Assembly: GCA_014526335.1 (NCBI GenBank)
Contig: JACTAT010000012.1
Coordinates: 138,737-202,736, forward strand
Reading direction: 5' to 3'
Origin: Chrysaora quinquecirrha
Taxonomy: Eukaryota; Cnidaria; Scyphozoa; Semaeostomeae; Pelagiidae
DNA: 64,000 nt
The notes under the pieces were generated by a model that was not told the DNA's origin, did no database searches, and was given only the letters and a program-made list of their open reading frames with translations. Shown one piece after another: positions 1 through 11,939 of the stretch (position 1 is the first letter of the stretch; each line of letters starts with the position of its first letter). Both the position numbers and the translations under genes were made by a program.

Positions 1-257
1 TCATTCGCAAGTAAAGGACACTCAAGATTCCCAATTCGAAGATCAGCATCCGATAAAAAAGGCTTTACTTTTTTAAAAAGAAATTTATAATCACAGGATT
101 TTCTCTCCTCTACGAAATAACGTATCGGCCCATCGAAGGATATATCTCCAGCGAAGATCAACGTTGCTGTCTTGTTATCTCTACTGTTTACTGATTCAAG
201 TTCTCCAGAGGCAAATGAGATGAACAGAGAAATAAATGATATACTTGCAGTCTTCAT
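1..257 (-). CDS. CapA/PgsAA-like secreted protein, first exon (partial at window edge)
   Basis: An open frame on the minus strand begins at ATG 257-255 and stays open to base 1, giving about 85 residues. The first ~18 residues (MKTASISFISLFISFASG) are a signal-peptide-like hydrophobic stretch. They are followed by AGDISFDGPI near residue 42 and DADLRIGNLECPL near residue 75. This GD..(F/L)G block with a downstream ADL...NLE.PL block is the N-terminal pattern of the CapA/PGA_cap metallophosphatase-like family (bacterial PgsAA/CapA, poly-gamma-glutamate synthesis). Cnidarians are known to carry a pgsAA gene of bacterial origin, linked to the poly-gamma-glutamate of nematocysts. The assignment rests on these two blocks only. 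The rest of the protein lies to the left of the window. Confidence 0.7.
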   Translation of the reverse strand, partial: MKTASISFISLFISFASGELESVNSRDNKTATLIFAGDISFDGPIRYFVEERKSCDYKFLFKKVKPFLSDADLRIGNLECPLLAN

Positions 258-1950
258 TCTTGGTTTGTTAATATAAGTCGTTACTGTAATCGGGAATTAA
301 TTTTCATGTATCCAGCACAAAAGCTGCTTAGAAATAATGGATACTTTGAAACATTAGCGTCCAAATTCACCCCAAAGATCGAATAGAACTGATCGTGCTT
401 ATGTGCAATCATGAAAAAATTTTCTTCAGTATAAGTGACGTCCCACCCGTTGGAAACCACAAATAAACTTTTCGATTATCAGAGAGAAGGCATGAGAGAG
501 ATTTCAAGAGAACTTGCCATTGAAAGCTTCATAGGCTTCATCTGTTTATTCCCAACGCACCACAGTCAGCATAATAATCCACAACAGTAATGATCATCCA
601 CCACAGTAGCGCAAAATTACCACCAAAACAAGCATAATAACCCACCACACCAAACATAATAACCCACGTTAGTAGTGATTATTCACCACAGTAGTGCAAA
701 GTTACCACCACAACAACCATAGTAACCCAAGTTGGTTACAAAAATAACTAATTTTAGCAGCTAATACAAAACAACTGTAAAAAAAAACTACTACTACAAC
801 CACATTAGTGATTATCCACTACAGTAGTGGGAAATTACCACCACAGTAGTGATTATTGGCTCGCTAGCGTGTTTATCCAGTCAGGTTAGAAAAGTTACGT
901 TGAGCGTTGAAAAAAACAGAAAACAAGATGAACATTTAGAACAGAACGGTATCAACTGGTCCCAAAGTTATGGGAAGCTGTACTACTTCTTCGAGAAACA
1001 GAATTAGATTGCCGAGGACGATGGTTGAATGGTTAATAGTCTGCAAGCAAATGGCAAGCGAAAGTTGTTCTTCAGGGATCAGTTCTTGGGCCTCTGTCAT
1101 TGAACATCAACGTCAGTAATTTGTTTGGATGACGAGGCTTGTAGAGAGAGCAATTATCTCTGATACAGCAGGAATTACGCTTATTGAAAATGAATATTTC
1201 AGATATCAAGCTTGAACGTTTAAGCGTTCGAATAATCAACATTGTTTGAAATGAGCGAAAGCCTCGGAGAAACATTTCAAAAAGACCATAAAAACAATAC
1301 GATAAAGAAACGATGAATGCAAGCCAAAACTCAGTTAAATAGCAACAGGTTTTGTTACTAGAAACTAGATTAGCATGATAATGTTACGAATTCTTCACTC
1401 CTACAAAGTTTGGCCAGCTGATTTACGTTAAGGCTCAATGCACATATCTTTTTAATCAATTGCGGTTTTTCCGCATTATGTTTCGTTTCCTTTTGACATT
1501 TTCAGTTAAAAATTACTATCTTCCTTGTATGGTTCCAAACATTTCACATGTCATGTCATATCACGTCATGTCGTGTCATGTCATGCTTTGTTTTATTGAC
1601 ATCGCTTTAGCTGAGCGCAACGCATATCAAGAAGAAAGTCAACCATAGATAAAGTAAAGTATATAAAGCAAATATAAGTCTAGAGAAATTCTTCAAGCCT
1701 GTCCTCACGCTAAGTTACTTCCAAGCTATAATGAAAATACGTACAGTAGAAGCAATAATAAATAATTAGATATAAATAGTAATTACACTTAGGTTTATTG
1801 AAACAAGATATATGTATGATTGACAGTTAAAAGTGTGGCATTCCTGAAATCAATAGTATTTCTTCTAAAGCATGTACCAGCTAATTAAGCTATTTATAGT
1901 GCTTGATATAGGGTAAGGTTAAAACAACGGAAAGGAAGGAGAATAGACCA
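258..1950. other. Upstream region of the CapA-like gene, no gene seen
   Basis: No convincing coding exon. From about 545 to 860 there is a degenerate repeat built on CCACCACAGTAGTG / AATAACCCACCACA motifs. From about 1548 to 1590 there is a short TGTCATGTCA-type microsatellite. The short ORFs here (such as 1072-1275 minus and 1460-1648 plus) show no domain or codon signal. Confidence 0.5.
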
Positions 1951-1953
1951 GCA

Positions 1954-2296
1954 GAGGTGAAAGCGAAACGGTGTATTTAGCACCAGTCGCTAGAACGATC
2001 TAAGTAGTAGATTAACTAATTGAGACGTCGACTCTGGCTGTGAGCTACCGTCCGTACAGAAAAAGCTGGGGAAATCCTGGGAAATAGTTGGGCCAAATCG
2101 AAGGATTCCCGGGAAAAACTCGAAAGCTGGGGCCAGATATAAGTAACGAAAATCAGCGAGAATATCCTGGGATTCCCGGGAAAGCTGGGAAAGCTGGGAT
2201 CAAAGAAAACCCGGAAATCCCGGGAAAGAGCTCGAGCTTGGGCTCTAGAAACCGTGAGCCAGCTGGATTAGACCATGACGCTACACATCACCTTCA
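1954..2296 (-). mobile_element. tRNA-derived SINE (family A) carrying an internal repeat expansion
   Basis: Both ends match the SINE copies at 22622-22804 and 47431-47614. On the left is the AGGTGAAA...TTTAGCACCAGTCGCTAG tail side. On the right is GAGCCAGCTGGATTAGACCATGACGCT, the reverse complement of the tRNA-like head with its A box. Between them (about 2070-2245) the normal B-box region is replaced by repeats of the type CCCGGGAAAGCTGGG. The open frame at 2088-2306 is a by-product of this repeat. Confidence 0.6.
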
Positions 2297-2299
2297 ACC

Positions 2300-3800
2300 G
2301 AGGTAAATCAAGTTTTGCATTTAGCTCGACAAGGCAATGGGATTTTTGTTCTGGTGGTATCAAAATAAACCTTTGATGTGTAATTTGATTTCACAAATTA
2401 AAAATATAACTAGAAAGTAATTGTTAATTAATAAAGGCATTTGATAATAGGAATCATGCTAATCTAAAATGATAAAATAATATGCTTGATTAGAATGCAG
2501 TTTCATTACAGGTGAAGTGTATAGGGTTTTATTTACATGTAATTGTCCAATTCTCACCATGCTGTGTTTCTCGAGTCTTAATATCACGGTAAAATAACAC
2601 ACTAATGTGGTGGATACACATTACTTACAGTGGTATGTTATTATGCTTGATGTGATGGTTAATCAAGGCCTGCAGAGAGGGGTTATTATGCTTGATGTGG
2701 TTGATGAAATTTGCATAGCAGAGTTTATACATGCAGCGATAGGTTATTCTGCTTGCTATACTTCATATGCACTACAGTTGAGGAGTATAAAGCTTGGACA
2801 TAGTTAGCGTAACAACCTATCACACCGCATATCATGCATATAGGAACCCAAAACATCAAGCATAATATCTGGTCCTTGTAAGCATAGGCCCCATTTACAA
2901 GATACCGTCCTCATTTTATAATTGCGATAAAAAGCAGAAGGGCATACTATATCAGGTCACCGGTAGTATATACTATATCATACTGTATCATTTCATTTCA
3001 TATTGGATACAGTTTGCCAATTCAGTATGAATATTTGGTTTGTTTACACAACACCATTATCATTTCATATCAACTTGGAGCCCTTTCCATACGGGAATAT
3101 TGGCTTTGCACTTTTGAAATGCTGCTATTGTGCACAGGCAGTTGCATGCCAACTTTTGATTCAGGCAGTTGGTTTTCATTTCATCTCGGATTTGATCATT
3201 TACACTGGCTAATAGGCATAAACATTTTGAGAGCGTTTTCATTTGAAAACACAAATCCAATATGATGCATATTGGATTGGTGTGAGGCCAATCAAGCAAG
3301 AAGCCAATCCGTCTTCAAATGAAAATAGTATTGGGTAACATTGCCAGCTTACTATATTTCTATCATTCTCTCATATGATGAATTAATTAAGTCCCTGCAA
3401 TCTTAATTTTGTTTATTCCCTGTTACAAACTCGTCACTGAAAGAATTTTTCGAAGCCAATCATTTAGATATACAAAGTTAAGCAGTCTGAATACAGATCC
3501 TGCTCAAAATTTCGGGAGCAACGCCTGAATGTGTACGCATGTGAACATGAAGCTTTATCAAGCGTGATTGCGTGAATCGTCGAAAAATTGGCGTGATCGC
3601 GTTATTTTGCGCCCCCTGGGGGGCCTCTTTATAGTCTGATCCCTGCAAGCCTTGACCAAAAAGTACCATAACTGGTTCGTTTAGTGCATATCCAACACAT
3701 TAGTGCATATAGATTTGCTAGCATCAATATATATACAATAGTATTTGGCAAGATGGCATTTGTCTTGAATCTTGATTTGCTGATGGCAAATAGTGCAACA
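2300..3800. other. Non-coding, degenerate short repeats
   Basis: AT-rich sequence with a degenerate tandem pattern at 2590-2900 built on GGTTATTATGCTTGATGTG, and TACTATATCATACTGTATCA-type repeats near 2950-3000. No exon can be supported. This stretch would hold the 3' untranslated region of the membrane-protein gene that ends at 3802. Confidence 0.4.
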
Positions 3801-3801
3801 G

Positions 3802-5555
3802 TTAACAACAGCCACAACCAGCATCTTTGTCACTTCCCTCTCTGCAGAACTTGTACCAGCAAGCAAAACTCATGACAGCAATAATTCCAAAAATACCCCA
3901 GAATATCATGCCAATAGAAAAGAATGTATTTCCAAGGTTTTTTATTTGGTTCAGCATCTCGAGTGGAGCAAATGGGATAAGCCTCCTTTGAGCTATGCCA
4001 AAAATTGGACCGAGGGTCATAACAAGAGCAATAAGGCCACCTGGGAGGACAATTAATAGTCGCAGTGGCACACATGGGAAGCAGAATGGATTGCCTATCC
4101 AGAGGAACAGTGGCATCATTCCTGAAAAAAAAACAAAAGAATGAATGAATTGTGTATACAGAAAGCCTATAAAGATGACATAATGGACATACTGGACATG
4201 CTAGCTACAAAGCAGTAGGAAACCATATAAAATCCTGTAATTAATATTTGGGGTGAGAAGATAGTTTTCATGCTATGGAAATGTGATCAATTGTATATTG
4301 GAACTTCGGAATATTTTCCATCATAAAGTATGATTTCCAATTAAACAAATGTTGTCGATTTGATTGAATTTGACCTGCTTCGACACACTGTGGATTGATG
4401 ATGTCAGTTTCCACTCAGTTGAGCAGATTGAATTCAATTTGAACAGGAAATGACCTTTATAACAAAACTCAAAAAAATGTTTAATTTCTCATTGGTTGTC
4501 ATTAATTTCTCAAGAATTGTCTGTTATCTGATTGGCTCAAAGGTCGTCAATCGAATTTGATCAACAATTCGATCGACACAGGTTGATGGGGAGTCCATGG
4601 AAACATTTCTGCGCATGTGTTGCTCAACTGACAGCAGTTCGAATTTGATGGACAATCGAATCGACAACACTCATTTAAATGGAAACAGGCTTAAAAAGGC
4701 TATGTTTCATATAATCAAGACTTGAGAATGCTTATTTAATAAAAAAGAGCATCAACATTCCACGTCAGACTTTTGGATGTGTAATTCAAAAAATATCAGG
4801 TTTAAGCACCAGAAGAGTGTTTGGAAATGAAGAAATAAATTGCAGAGCTTCTTACCTTTATATAAGGCAATGAACGATACTCCAACACATGTCAATCCAA
4901 GAAAAACTTTGCTTTGATCAAGAGAAACCTCACCAGGAACTGTCGCTAGTGATGTGGCACATTCCCAACAATTAAAATTATTCGGTGCTTTCCAGAGTTG
5001 AGCAATTATCTCCATAACAATGCTGCCACTTGGTATATCAAAGAAAATGGTCTCCAAGATCAGGAACAAAACATGAAGTTTTAAGACATGCCGGTATATT
5101 CCAGGTGCAGTTTCTCTGAAGGCTTCCATATCTTTTTCAGAGAATGACTTGATCAGATTCGGTAGAAGCAAGATAATATGCACCACAAAAAACAGTCCAC
5201 CTAAGCAGAGAAAGGCTAAAAATGCAAAATGGACTAAATTCAGATGCTCTTGACTTGCTTTCAATTCCGTTGCAGTGCCATTACCTCCACCAGCACAGTA
5301 TAACAGATTACTGTCACAGGAAGTGAGTGTTTGGTTTTTGAGAGTATTGTTTATATAAGATATGGTTCCATTTGCATCTTTGTAGCAAGGTATTTTAGTT
5401 GTGTGTTCCACTAATTTAGCACAGCTTTGAACCTTTTCATGAACCATTACAAAGATTCCTGCATGGGTGCCAACATCCAGGCCTTGTAGTGTAAAGAAAA
5501 TCATAAATTCTATAAAAACACTCCATTTATCCTCAATTTCTAAAGATAAGCACAT
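3802..5555 (-). CDS. Multi-pass membrane protein, two coding exons, unrecognised family
   Basis: The exons are 4856-5555 and 3802-4121. Splice signals are clear: donor AAG|GTAAGA at 4856 and acceptor TTTTCAG|GAATG at 4121. The joined frame is 1020 bases, 339 residues plus stop. I count about six hydrophobic segments: near residues 14-35, 105-130, 158-185, 228-255, 262-283 and 298-322. Between segments 1 and 2 is a hydrophilic loop of about 65 residues with four cysteines and four NxT glycosylation sequons, so it is probably luminal or extracellular. The tail ends in CGCC, which could be a lipidation site. I do not recognise the family. The start at 5555 is the first ATG and lacks an obvious upstream acceptor, but a further 5' exon is possible. 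Confidence 0.75.
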
Positions 5556-7440
5556 GTTTGATGATTGAATTTGAAAATGACTTGAAGGTAAAACTTTCTT
5601 CTATCAGATAAATTTCTCTTGTGTTGTCTCACTGAAGGAACTTCTGAGGAATTTAATCTGCAAGAGAAAGCATAACGTCAGGGTTGTCTCCTAATATTAT
5701 CTGTTATCCTATTTCTACTACTTTGCTGCATATATGTCATTCTCTTTTTTCTAATCTGACTTAAAGTCTATTGAATTAACTCAAAGTTGACCACAGAAAA
5801 AGATAGTAGACAGTTCAGGAGAAGGCTTCAGTTGACTAGAAACTAGACTAGGTAAATGCTTGCATATCACAGCTATTCCATTCAGTTGCTTTGTGAATAT
5901 TTGAATGCAAAGTACAGTCAAAGTTAATGGCTGTGGCTTCAGCAAAAGGGCATAAAAGTATAACCCAATAAAGATTGCATGGGAATCAACATAAGTTACA
6001 GTTCTACTTTTGCATGTTTCTCTTGTAAAAGCATTTTCCATGTTGGCAATCACTTTGCTTACAATTACTTTCATTTCATGGTATAGACAATAATCAATAG
6101 AGATGTGGCTATTGAAGCATTGTTGCCATCTAATAGGTGCAATCACTTAGAAGGTGCTAATTGATTGAGAGAATGACACCTCCATCCCAATCTTCCAATT
6201 TAATTGAAGTCCTCTTGAAGTAGGAAAAGTAACCAGACAATCAAGCCAACAAGTGACCAAAGAAATGTCGATTGACAAGCTGTTTCAGGCTTAGGGTTAT
6301 GTTCACGAGTTGCGTTTATCTAATGATGGTTTGGGGCTTTGAGCAGAGTTTTTCGCAGTTTTGCGGCCTCTCCACCCCCTATAATAGGCCATTGAAGTCC
6401 TCAGAAAACAAGGGCAGCATTCAGTGACCAGACTTCTCTGAACAGGAAATCATCTCATGATCATCTGATTGACATTGATGATATAGGTCCAAGCTGGGGT
6501 TCACATTGATGTCAAGCAGCATTCAACTACATCACATCGATACCTCATTGTTTTCGTCTTATCGCATCATCATGCATCGAATCGAGTGAACGAGCCGACT
6601 GCTCATTTGACGTTTGTGCAAACAAACAAAAGTTTCCATTGAAATCATCAAAGTTGCCTAAAATTAAATTACCCGGAATATAGTTTCCTTTCGTGTTATC
6701 GGTATCTTCTGCATTTATAAAACTGATATTGATGACCTGTTGTTTTCTATTTATTGAAAGCCATCTTAGACAAAATATCTAGGCCTACTTAATGTTCATA
6801 AAAATTTAGGCCAAAACAAAAACAATTACTTTTTGAGACCGGGACCAGCATGAAACTTCGTTCGCCCGTATTTTCAGTTCAAGAACATATTAAATGCCAT
6901 AAATATCAAAACTCACCAATATTTGGTTTACCTAGCAGTAGATCATCATTGTAGACTGTACCTTGCAAGTTTAATTGAGCATCGACATTTGATCGAAGTT
7001 TGTTTTCCCTTTCAGGCAAGAGGGAGTGACCGCCTCTCACTTGACTGACAGTTTGACTGCCAAATAATTGACAGGGCGTTCGGTATTCTTATTAAGCTTA
7101 AATTTTATTTTTTGTACTGTTCTGTTGTTAATGTAGACCATGTATCCTAGGATATTGTGTCGAATTATATAAAAAAAAAAAAAAAAAAGTATCCATGAAA
7201 ACGGCACAAGGTGTGCGAACAGGAAGTTGAGCTACCCAAACTACCTCAATTGATCGAAAAGATCTCTGGCAATTTCCAAGCATTTTTAAAGGGCTTAAAG
7301 GTTTTATTTTATACTAAGCCATTTTATGGCAACTGTTTCGGGATGGCACCGGTTTGGAAAATCGTACAGTAAAGCATTTTTGCGCAGCAGGTAAGCGACT
7401 ACACGGCATGGAAGCATAGTAATGATGACAAAGCTGTAAT
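5556..7440. other. Non-coding upstream region
   Basis: No exon with both splice signals and sensible coding content is visible. A 121-codon open frame at 5781-6146 on the minus strand has no recognisable domain, and I do not call it. There is a run of 18 A at about 7171-7188. Confidence 0.4.
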
Positions 7441-7444
7441 GATA

Positions 7445-8085
7445 TTATCTGTCAAAAAGAATTGCCAACCTGCACAAGGGCCAAGCTATTGAAGACATTT
7501 TTTGTGGAGTTCCTCAGGGTTCTTGCCTTGGTCTATTGTTCTTTATCTGCCTTCTCGAAATCGAAAAGCACAACAGTTAAGCAACCACATGGCACGCTAC
7601 GCTGACAAAATTGCAATGTTATTCTTTTTCAGAAAGAATTGATAGCCTTCAGAGGGCAAAGCATAGAGATAGGGCCAAGCTATCCCAGATAAATTTTTTG
7701 GAGTTCCTCAGGGATCTTGCCTCGGTACATTATTGTTCTTTATCCGCCGTCTCGAAGTCGAAAGCGCAACAGGTTAGCAACTACATGGCAAGCTACGCTG
7801 ACAAAATTGCAATATTTTTCTTTTCAGAAAGAACTGATAACCTTCAGAAGGACAAAGCATAGAGATAGGGCCAAACTATTGAAGAGAAATTTTGTGGAGT
7901 TCCTCAGGGATCTTGCTTTAGTCCACTCCTATTCTTTATCTGCTTTTCGATGTTAAAAAGTGCAGGTAAGCAACTACATGGCAGATATGCTGACAAAACT
8001 GTCATTCAATTCTCTTTAGAAAAGAATCGATAACCTGCAGAAGGGTCAAGCTATTGAAGAATTTTTTTGAAGTTGTTTAGTACAT
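7445..8085 (+). repeat. Tandem repeat (~195-bp unit, about 3.5 copies) built from a LINE reverse-transcriptase core
   Basis: The phrase GTTCCTCAGG recurs at 7509, 7703 and 7899, giving periods of 194 and 196, with a decayed fourth copy near 8072. Translated, each unit carries a GVPQGSCLG-like block followed about 30 residues later by YADK in place of YADD. These are the two core motifs of a non-LTR retrotransposon reverse transcriptase. So one RT-core fragment was amplified in tandem, not a whole LINE. The frames are broken and it is not a gene. Confidence 0.7.
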
Positions 8086-8239
8086 CAGGCTCAACGTTCT
8101 CATCTTTGTGAAGTTTGACGACAGAATGTGTCAATGTGAAAACGACGTCAAAATTGCATGAAGTCGAGCTTTGTGGGTGATTTATATTTTTCTAATCCGT
8201 CTTGCGGACTTTAACTTGAGCAGAGATCAAACTTAAGTT

Positions 8240-8785
8240 CCGCGAGATAAGCTAAGGTTGTAATGTAACTGATAGAAATGAAAAGCACTGATTGCTAGCT
8301 GATTCACGAAAATCATTCATGAAACAGGATAATATTTGCCATGGTAAAATGGTTAATGGTTGAGTCGAAAACCGATACCGAAAACCGACTTCATTCTTTG
8401 CTTGGTAAGATGGGATAAGGTTGTAATGTAACTGAAAGAAATGAAAAGCAATTATTGAGGGGGTCATTGGGCATGACGGTTAGCGGTTTTTCGACATTTT
8501 GAGAGCGGTTTTACGGTTTTTCCCTTTAAAAAGTACGGTTTTGCGGTTTTTCAATTCGCGATTTCGGTGAGGTTTAACGGTTTTAAGATAAATACATTTA
8601 CGCCTGTTCGGTTTTTGGCTTAAATTTTTGCGGTTTTACGGTGTTTTGACCCTCCCTATGACCCCCTCATTATTGCAAAGTCGCGAAAATCATCCGTTAA
8701 AAAGAAAGATATTTGCTTTGGTCGACTTGCTAAATGGTTGCATCGAGTAGAAAACCGAACACCGAAAACCTATACCGAAAACCCA
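8240..8785. repeat. Two-copy direct repeat, second copy split by a MITE
   Basis: The segment GTTGTAATGTAACTGA.AGAAATGAAAAGCA ... AAAACCGATACCGAAAACC occurs at about 8254-8390 and again at about 8420-8785. The second copy is interrupted at 8457-8668 by the MITE listed separately. Confidence 0.6.
8457..8668. mobile_element. 212-bp MITE with GAGGGGGTCAT termini
   Basis: The termini are inverted repeats: GAGGGGGTCATTGGG on the left and CCTATGACCCCCTC on the right. The flanks 8451-8456 and 8669-8674 are both ATTATT, a 6-bp target duplication (7 bp if the adjoining G is shared). The interior repeats CGGTTTT many times. No coding capacity. The superfamily is not determined. Confidence 0.7.
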
Positions 8786-9367
8786 CTTATTCTTGCTTGA
8801 ACAGCAGCTTCTTAGTCAACAGCGAGTTCACATCCGACGAAATATTCGACCAGATGTTTTTTGTATTCTTTTAAATAATTCATTTATAATAAAACCAGAA
8901 TACATATTTTCTAAATTAATAAACGTGTTTTTGTGTATTATGAGTGATGTATATCAGGCAAAATCCTCAGCAAACTTCAAACGCGACTTTGAACTCCCAC
9001 GTACTGACACACATGGAGCAAAGGAAATCTTTTTAACACCGACTGGAAGTATGCTTTTACTAGCAGATATTTTTAGCTGTCCTGTAAACGGAAACAGCTA
9101 AAAATAGCACAATAGCTCTTGAGACGCAACTTTTACATGCAACTTTTTGCAATTCACATACACGTGCATATTCACGTGTATAATGAGAAAACTGGTTGGT
9201 TTCCAACCTCGTCGCTGTCGTTGCACAGGATCCCACAACCAACTTATGTTCGTCTGTCCGATATCAGTAGGTAATGAAAATTTTTGTTACATCAAGAGCC
9301 CGCAACAAGGAACAAGTTTTCCAAAATCACGTTATCTGGTTTTGTAACAGTTTTCGATATTACAAGT
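8786..9367. other. Unassigned stretch
   Basis: Short open frames occur (8793-9101 plus, 9147-9347 plus, 9060-9242 minus), but none shows a domain. Near 9058-9108 there is a small inverted repeat, TATTTTTAGCTGTCC ... GGAAACAGCTAAAAATA. Confidence 0.3.
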
Positions 9368-9369
9368 TA

Positions 9370-9820
9370 CAGTACATCCTCGATTATCCGCGCCTCGATT
9401 ATCCGAGCCTAAATTTTCCGAAACGAAAAAACTTCTTAACCCTTCTTTAGATTGACCAAATGTAAGCCTCGCTACTTCGAATCTTTGTCCAATATAATTA
9501 CAGTATTATTTTCACCAGTCGCTATATCAAATCGGTTAATCTATCGTTGTTACCGGCTTTTAACTTTATCAGAAACAAAAACATTCTTTCGGTTGTATTT
9601 AGCTAATGTAGCCAATTCGCATCGAAAAATTTCTACCAATGTCGTCTACAACCAATTTGAGCAATCATTAAGTACCTGTGGGCCTGTGGGCAGTAACAAT
9701 AAACTTGAAAGGAAGGTTAGCAAGTGAAATTGTTGTCCTCGATTATCCGAATTTTCGGCTTATCCGAACGACCCTCCGTAAAATTGAGTTCAACCTTTTC
9801 GGATAATCGAGGATGTACTG
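9370..9820. mobile_element. Non-autonomous Tc1/mariner-like (pogo/Tigger type) element
   Basis: The ends are CAGTACATCCTCGATTATCC and its inverse GGATAATCGAGGATGTACTG, flanked on both sides by TA (9368-9369 and 9821-9822). TA target duplication with CAGT-starting TIRs is the hallmark of Tc1/mariner, and this TIR type is pogo/Tigger-like. There are subterminal repeats of CTCGATTATCCGA. The 451-bp interior encodes no transposase. Confidence 0.8.
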
Positions 9821-9829
9821 TACAATGTC

Positions 9830-11920
9830 ACAACGCCCATCCTTTTCACCAAAACAATACATTGACTTGCATCGTTATATCCTTAAGTTGTCTAAACTAA
9901 GGGAAACTCTGAAAGCACCGTAGCTGAAGCATTTCTGTGAATATGACACGTGCTTTAAAATAGAAGGACCAAATGACCATACTTCGACTCCGAGAGTTTA
10001 CCAGATAGGGAGTTAAGTATGCTTAATAGGCAACCCACTTCTACTTTAGAAAAAACAGTAAAACATGTTTTGACTAAGCAACTAGATTTCTCAGCGTTCA
10101 AATAGCAAAACATTCTCAAGGCCCATAAACCCCATAAACTCCATGTTAAACCAAACATTGCCAAACCATTCTCGCCCAAAACCAATTAAAATGTAGACCA
10201 AACTAACATTTAAGTATTTCCAAATGTCGTTAATAGAAGAAAACCGATGTAGGGTGTTTCTAACATGAATGAAACAAACCCAAGAGAAATCCAGAAGGAT
10301 AAAGTTCCACTTATATAAGCAAAAAAATACAGTACTCCTATGAAATTTTAGTAGTAAAAGCAGGAGCCTATCTGTACTCAACCTTACATTGCTGGGTAAT
10401 ATAGCATTGTCGAGTGTCGACTATGCTGTCTTCTATCAATCAAAATAGATATGTGTAGAGGGTGACATTCAGTATAAGTGAGAAAGTTATAGCATCTTAT
10501 ACATAAGACAAATATATTATGCTTAGTTATCATTGAATAGTTGTGTTTGGTTTTAACATTCTATGCCAAGGAAGGAACTCAACGTAAAAAGTTTTTGAGT
10601 AGTACAAAGTTTCAAAATAGCGAGAAAGAGCGGGAACATCTTTGGACATATTTGAAAGCTTTTTTCGTATAAGTTTCAAAGAATCAAAATAACAATTTAT
10701 AAGAGAAATTGTAGAGCTTTGTTGAGTGTTAACATTCAATGCCAAGCAAGAAACCAAAGTCAGTATAACAGATAAAACAAGTAATAGTAATTGAGTAGTA
10801 TGAAATTCAAAATAGCGAGAAAGACCGGAAAGATCTTGGACATACTTGAAAGCTTCTTTCGTATAGAGAAATTGCAGAGTTATGCTTAGTTTTAACATTC
10901 TATGTCAACGAAGGAAATCAAAATAAGTGCTTTAATACTATACAATATTCGGAAAGGCCAGCGAGAACACAATAAAAGATACCTACAAGAAAATTATTGG
11001 ACTTTAAATTTCGCTTACCTTGCTGTCTTATATGTTTCACCAAAAGTTTCTTTTTCTCTTCCTCCCAAAATAAGGCAAAATCATCATTGAAAATGTCGAC
11101 TTCATCTAAGCTTGTCAATGAGATTTTCGTCAGGAAACAGCAGCTGGTGTGATCAGTGTTCGGCAATAACAATTCACTGACCAGCACTATGCATTCAAGA
11201 TATAAAGCAACCCAAAGGAAACAGCAATAGAATCTTGGTCTGAACATTAAACCTCGTCCTGCAGATTGAAACATTGGACTATGCGTGGGCGCATATTGGC
11301 ATATGGTGCTATAATCTTGTTTAACTTTAGTCTGAGATTATTGTGGTTGAAAAATTCTTCGATTTCGCCCATCTTGAATTATTGATGATTTTAATAAAGC
11401 ACAACCAATCATTTTAATAATTCTGCTTACAAACTTTTGTAATGTCAAATAAAGTTATGTTAATCTGTGGCATACGAGATATATCCTTCGACCTATTTTC
11501 GCTTAATTTTATAAGACAACAGCAGAGTTTTCCCTGTTACAGGTGTTTTACTGTTTTCAATTAAACAAGAGATTTCTATTTGTAGCTTTGCGCTATTTTT
11601 TCTTGAACTTTTCTTAAACACAGCTTTTGTTTTTCGCATAAAGTGTATAGGAAAACGCGAAAACAAGATTGATTTAGAAAGCGTACGAGATAGGGGCCTG
11701 CACTGTTGAATAGTCAGCACGTTTCAAAACACAATTGAAATGAAAGGACACCATTCAAGTAAAACTGACATAAAAATAGACTAGCGGCAACGCAACGCAA
11801 CTGGGGCAACGCAAAGGAGAAAATAGCATAAGGGATCGGTCATAAACTATCTGCTAGTTTTACCAAGAAAGATTACAAAATAGAGGAAATTTGAGTTTAA
11901 TAATGAATGTGGTAATTAGG
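9830..11920. other. Non-coding, with a degenerate tandem repeat at 10520-10930
   Basis: Units sharing AATAGCGAGAAAGA.CGG and GACATA.TTGAAAGCTT.TTTCGTATA occur at about 10557-10680 and 10738-10870, with a partial third unit beyond. No exon is supported. Several 60-120-codon minus frames exist here without any recognisable motif. Confidence 0.4.
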
Positions 11921-11939
11921 ACTGTTTTGGCCATGTTGT

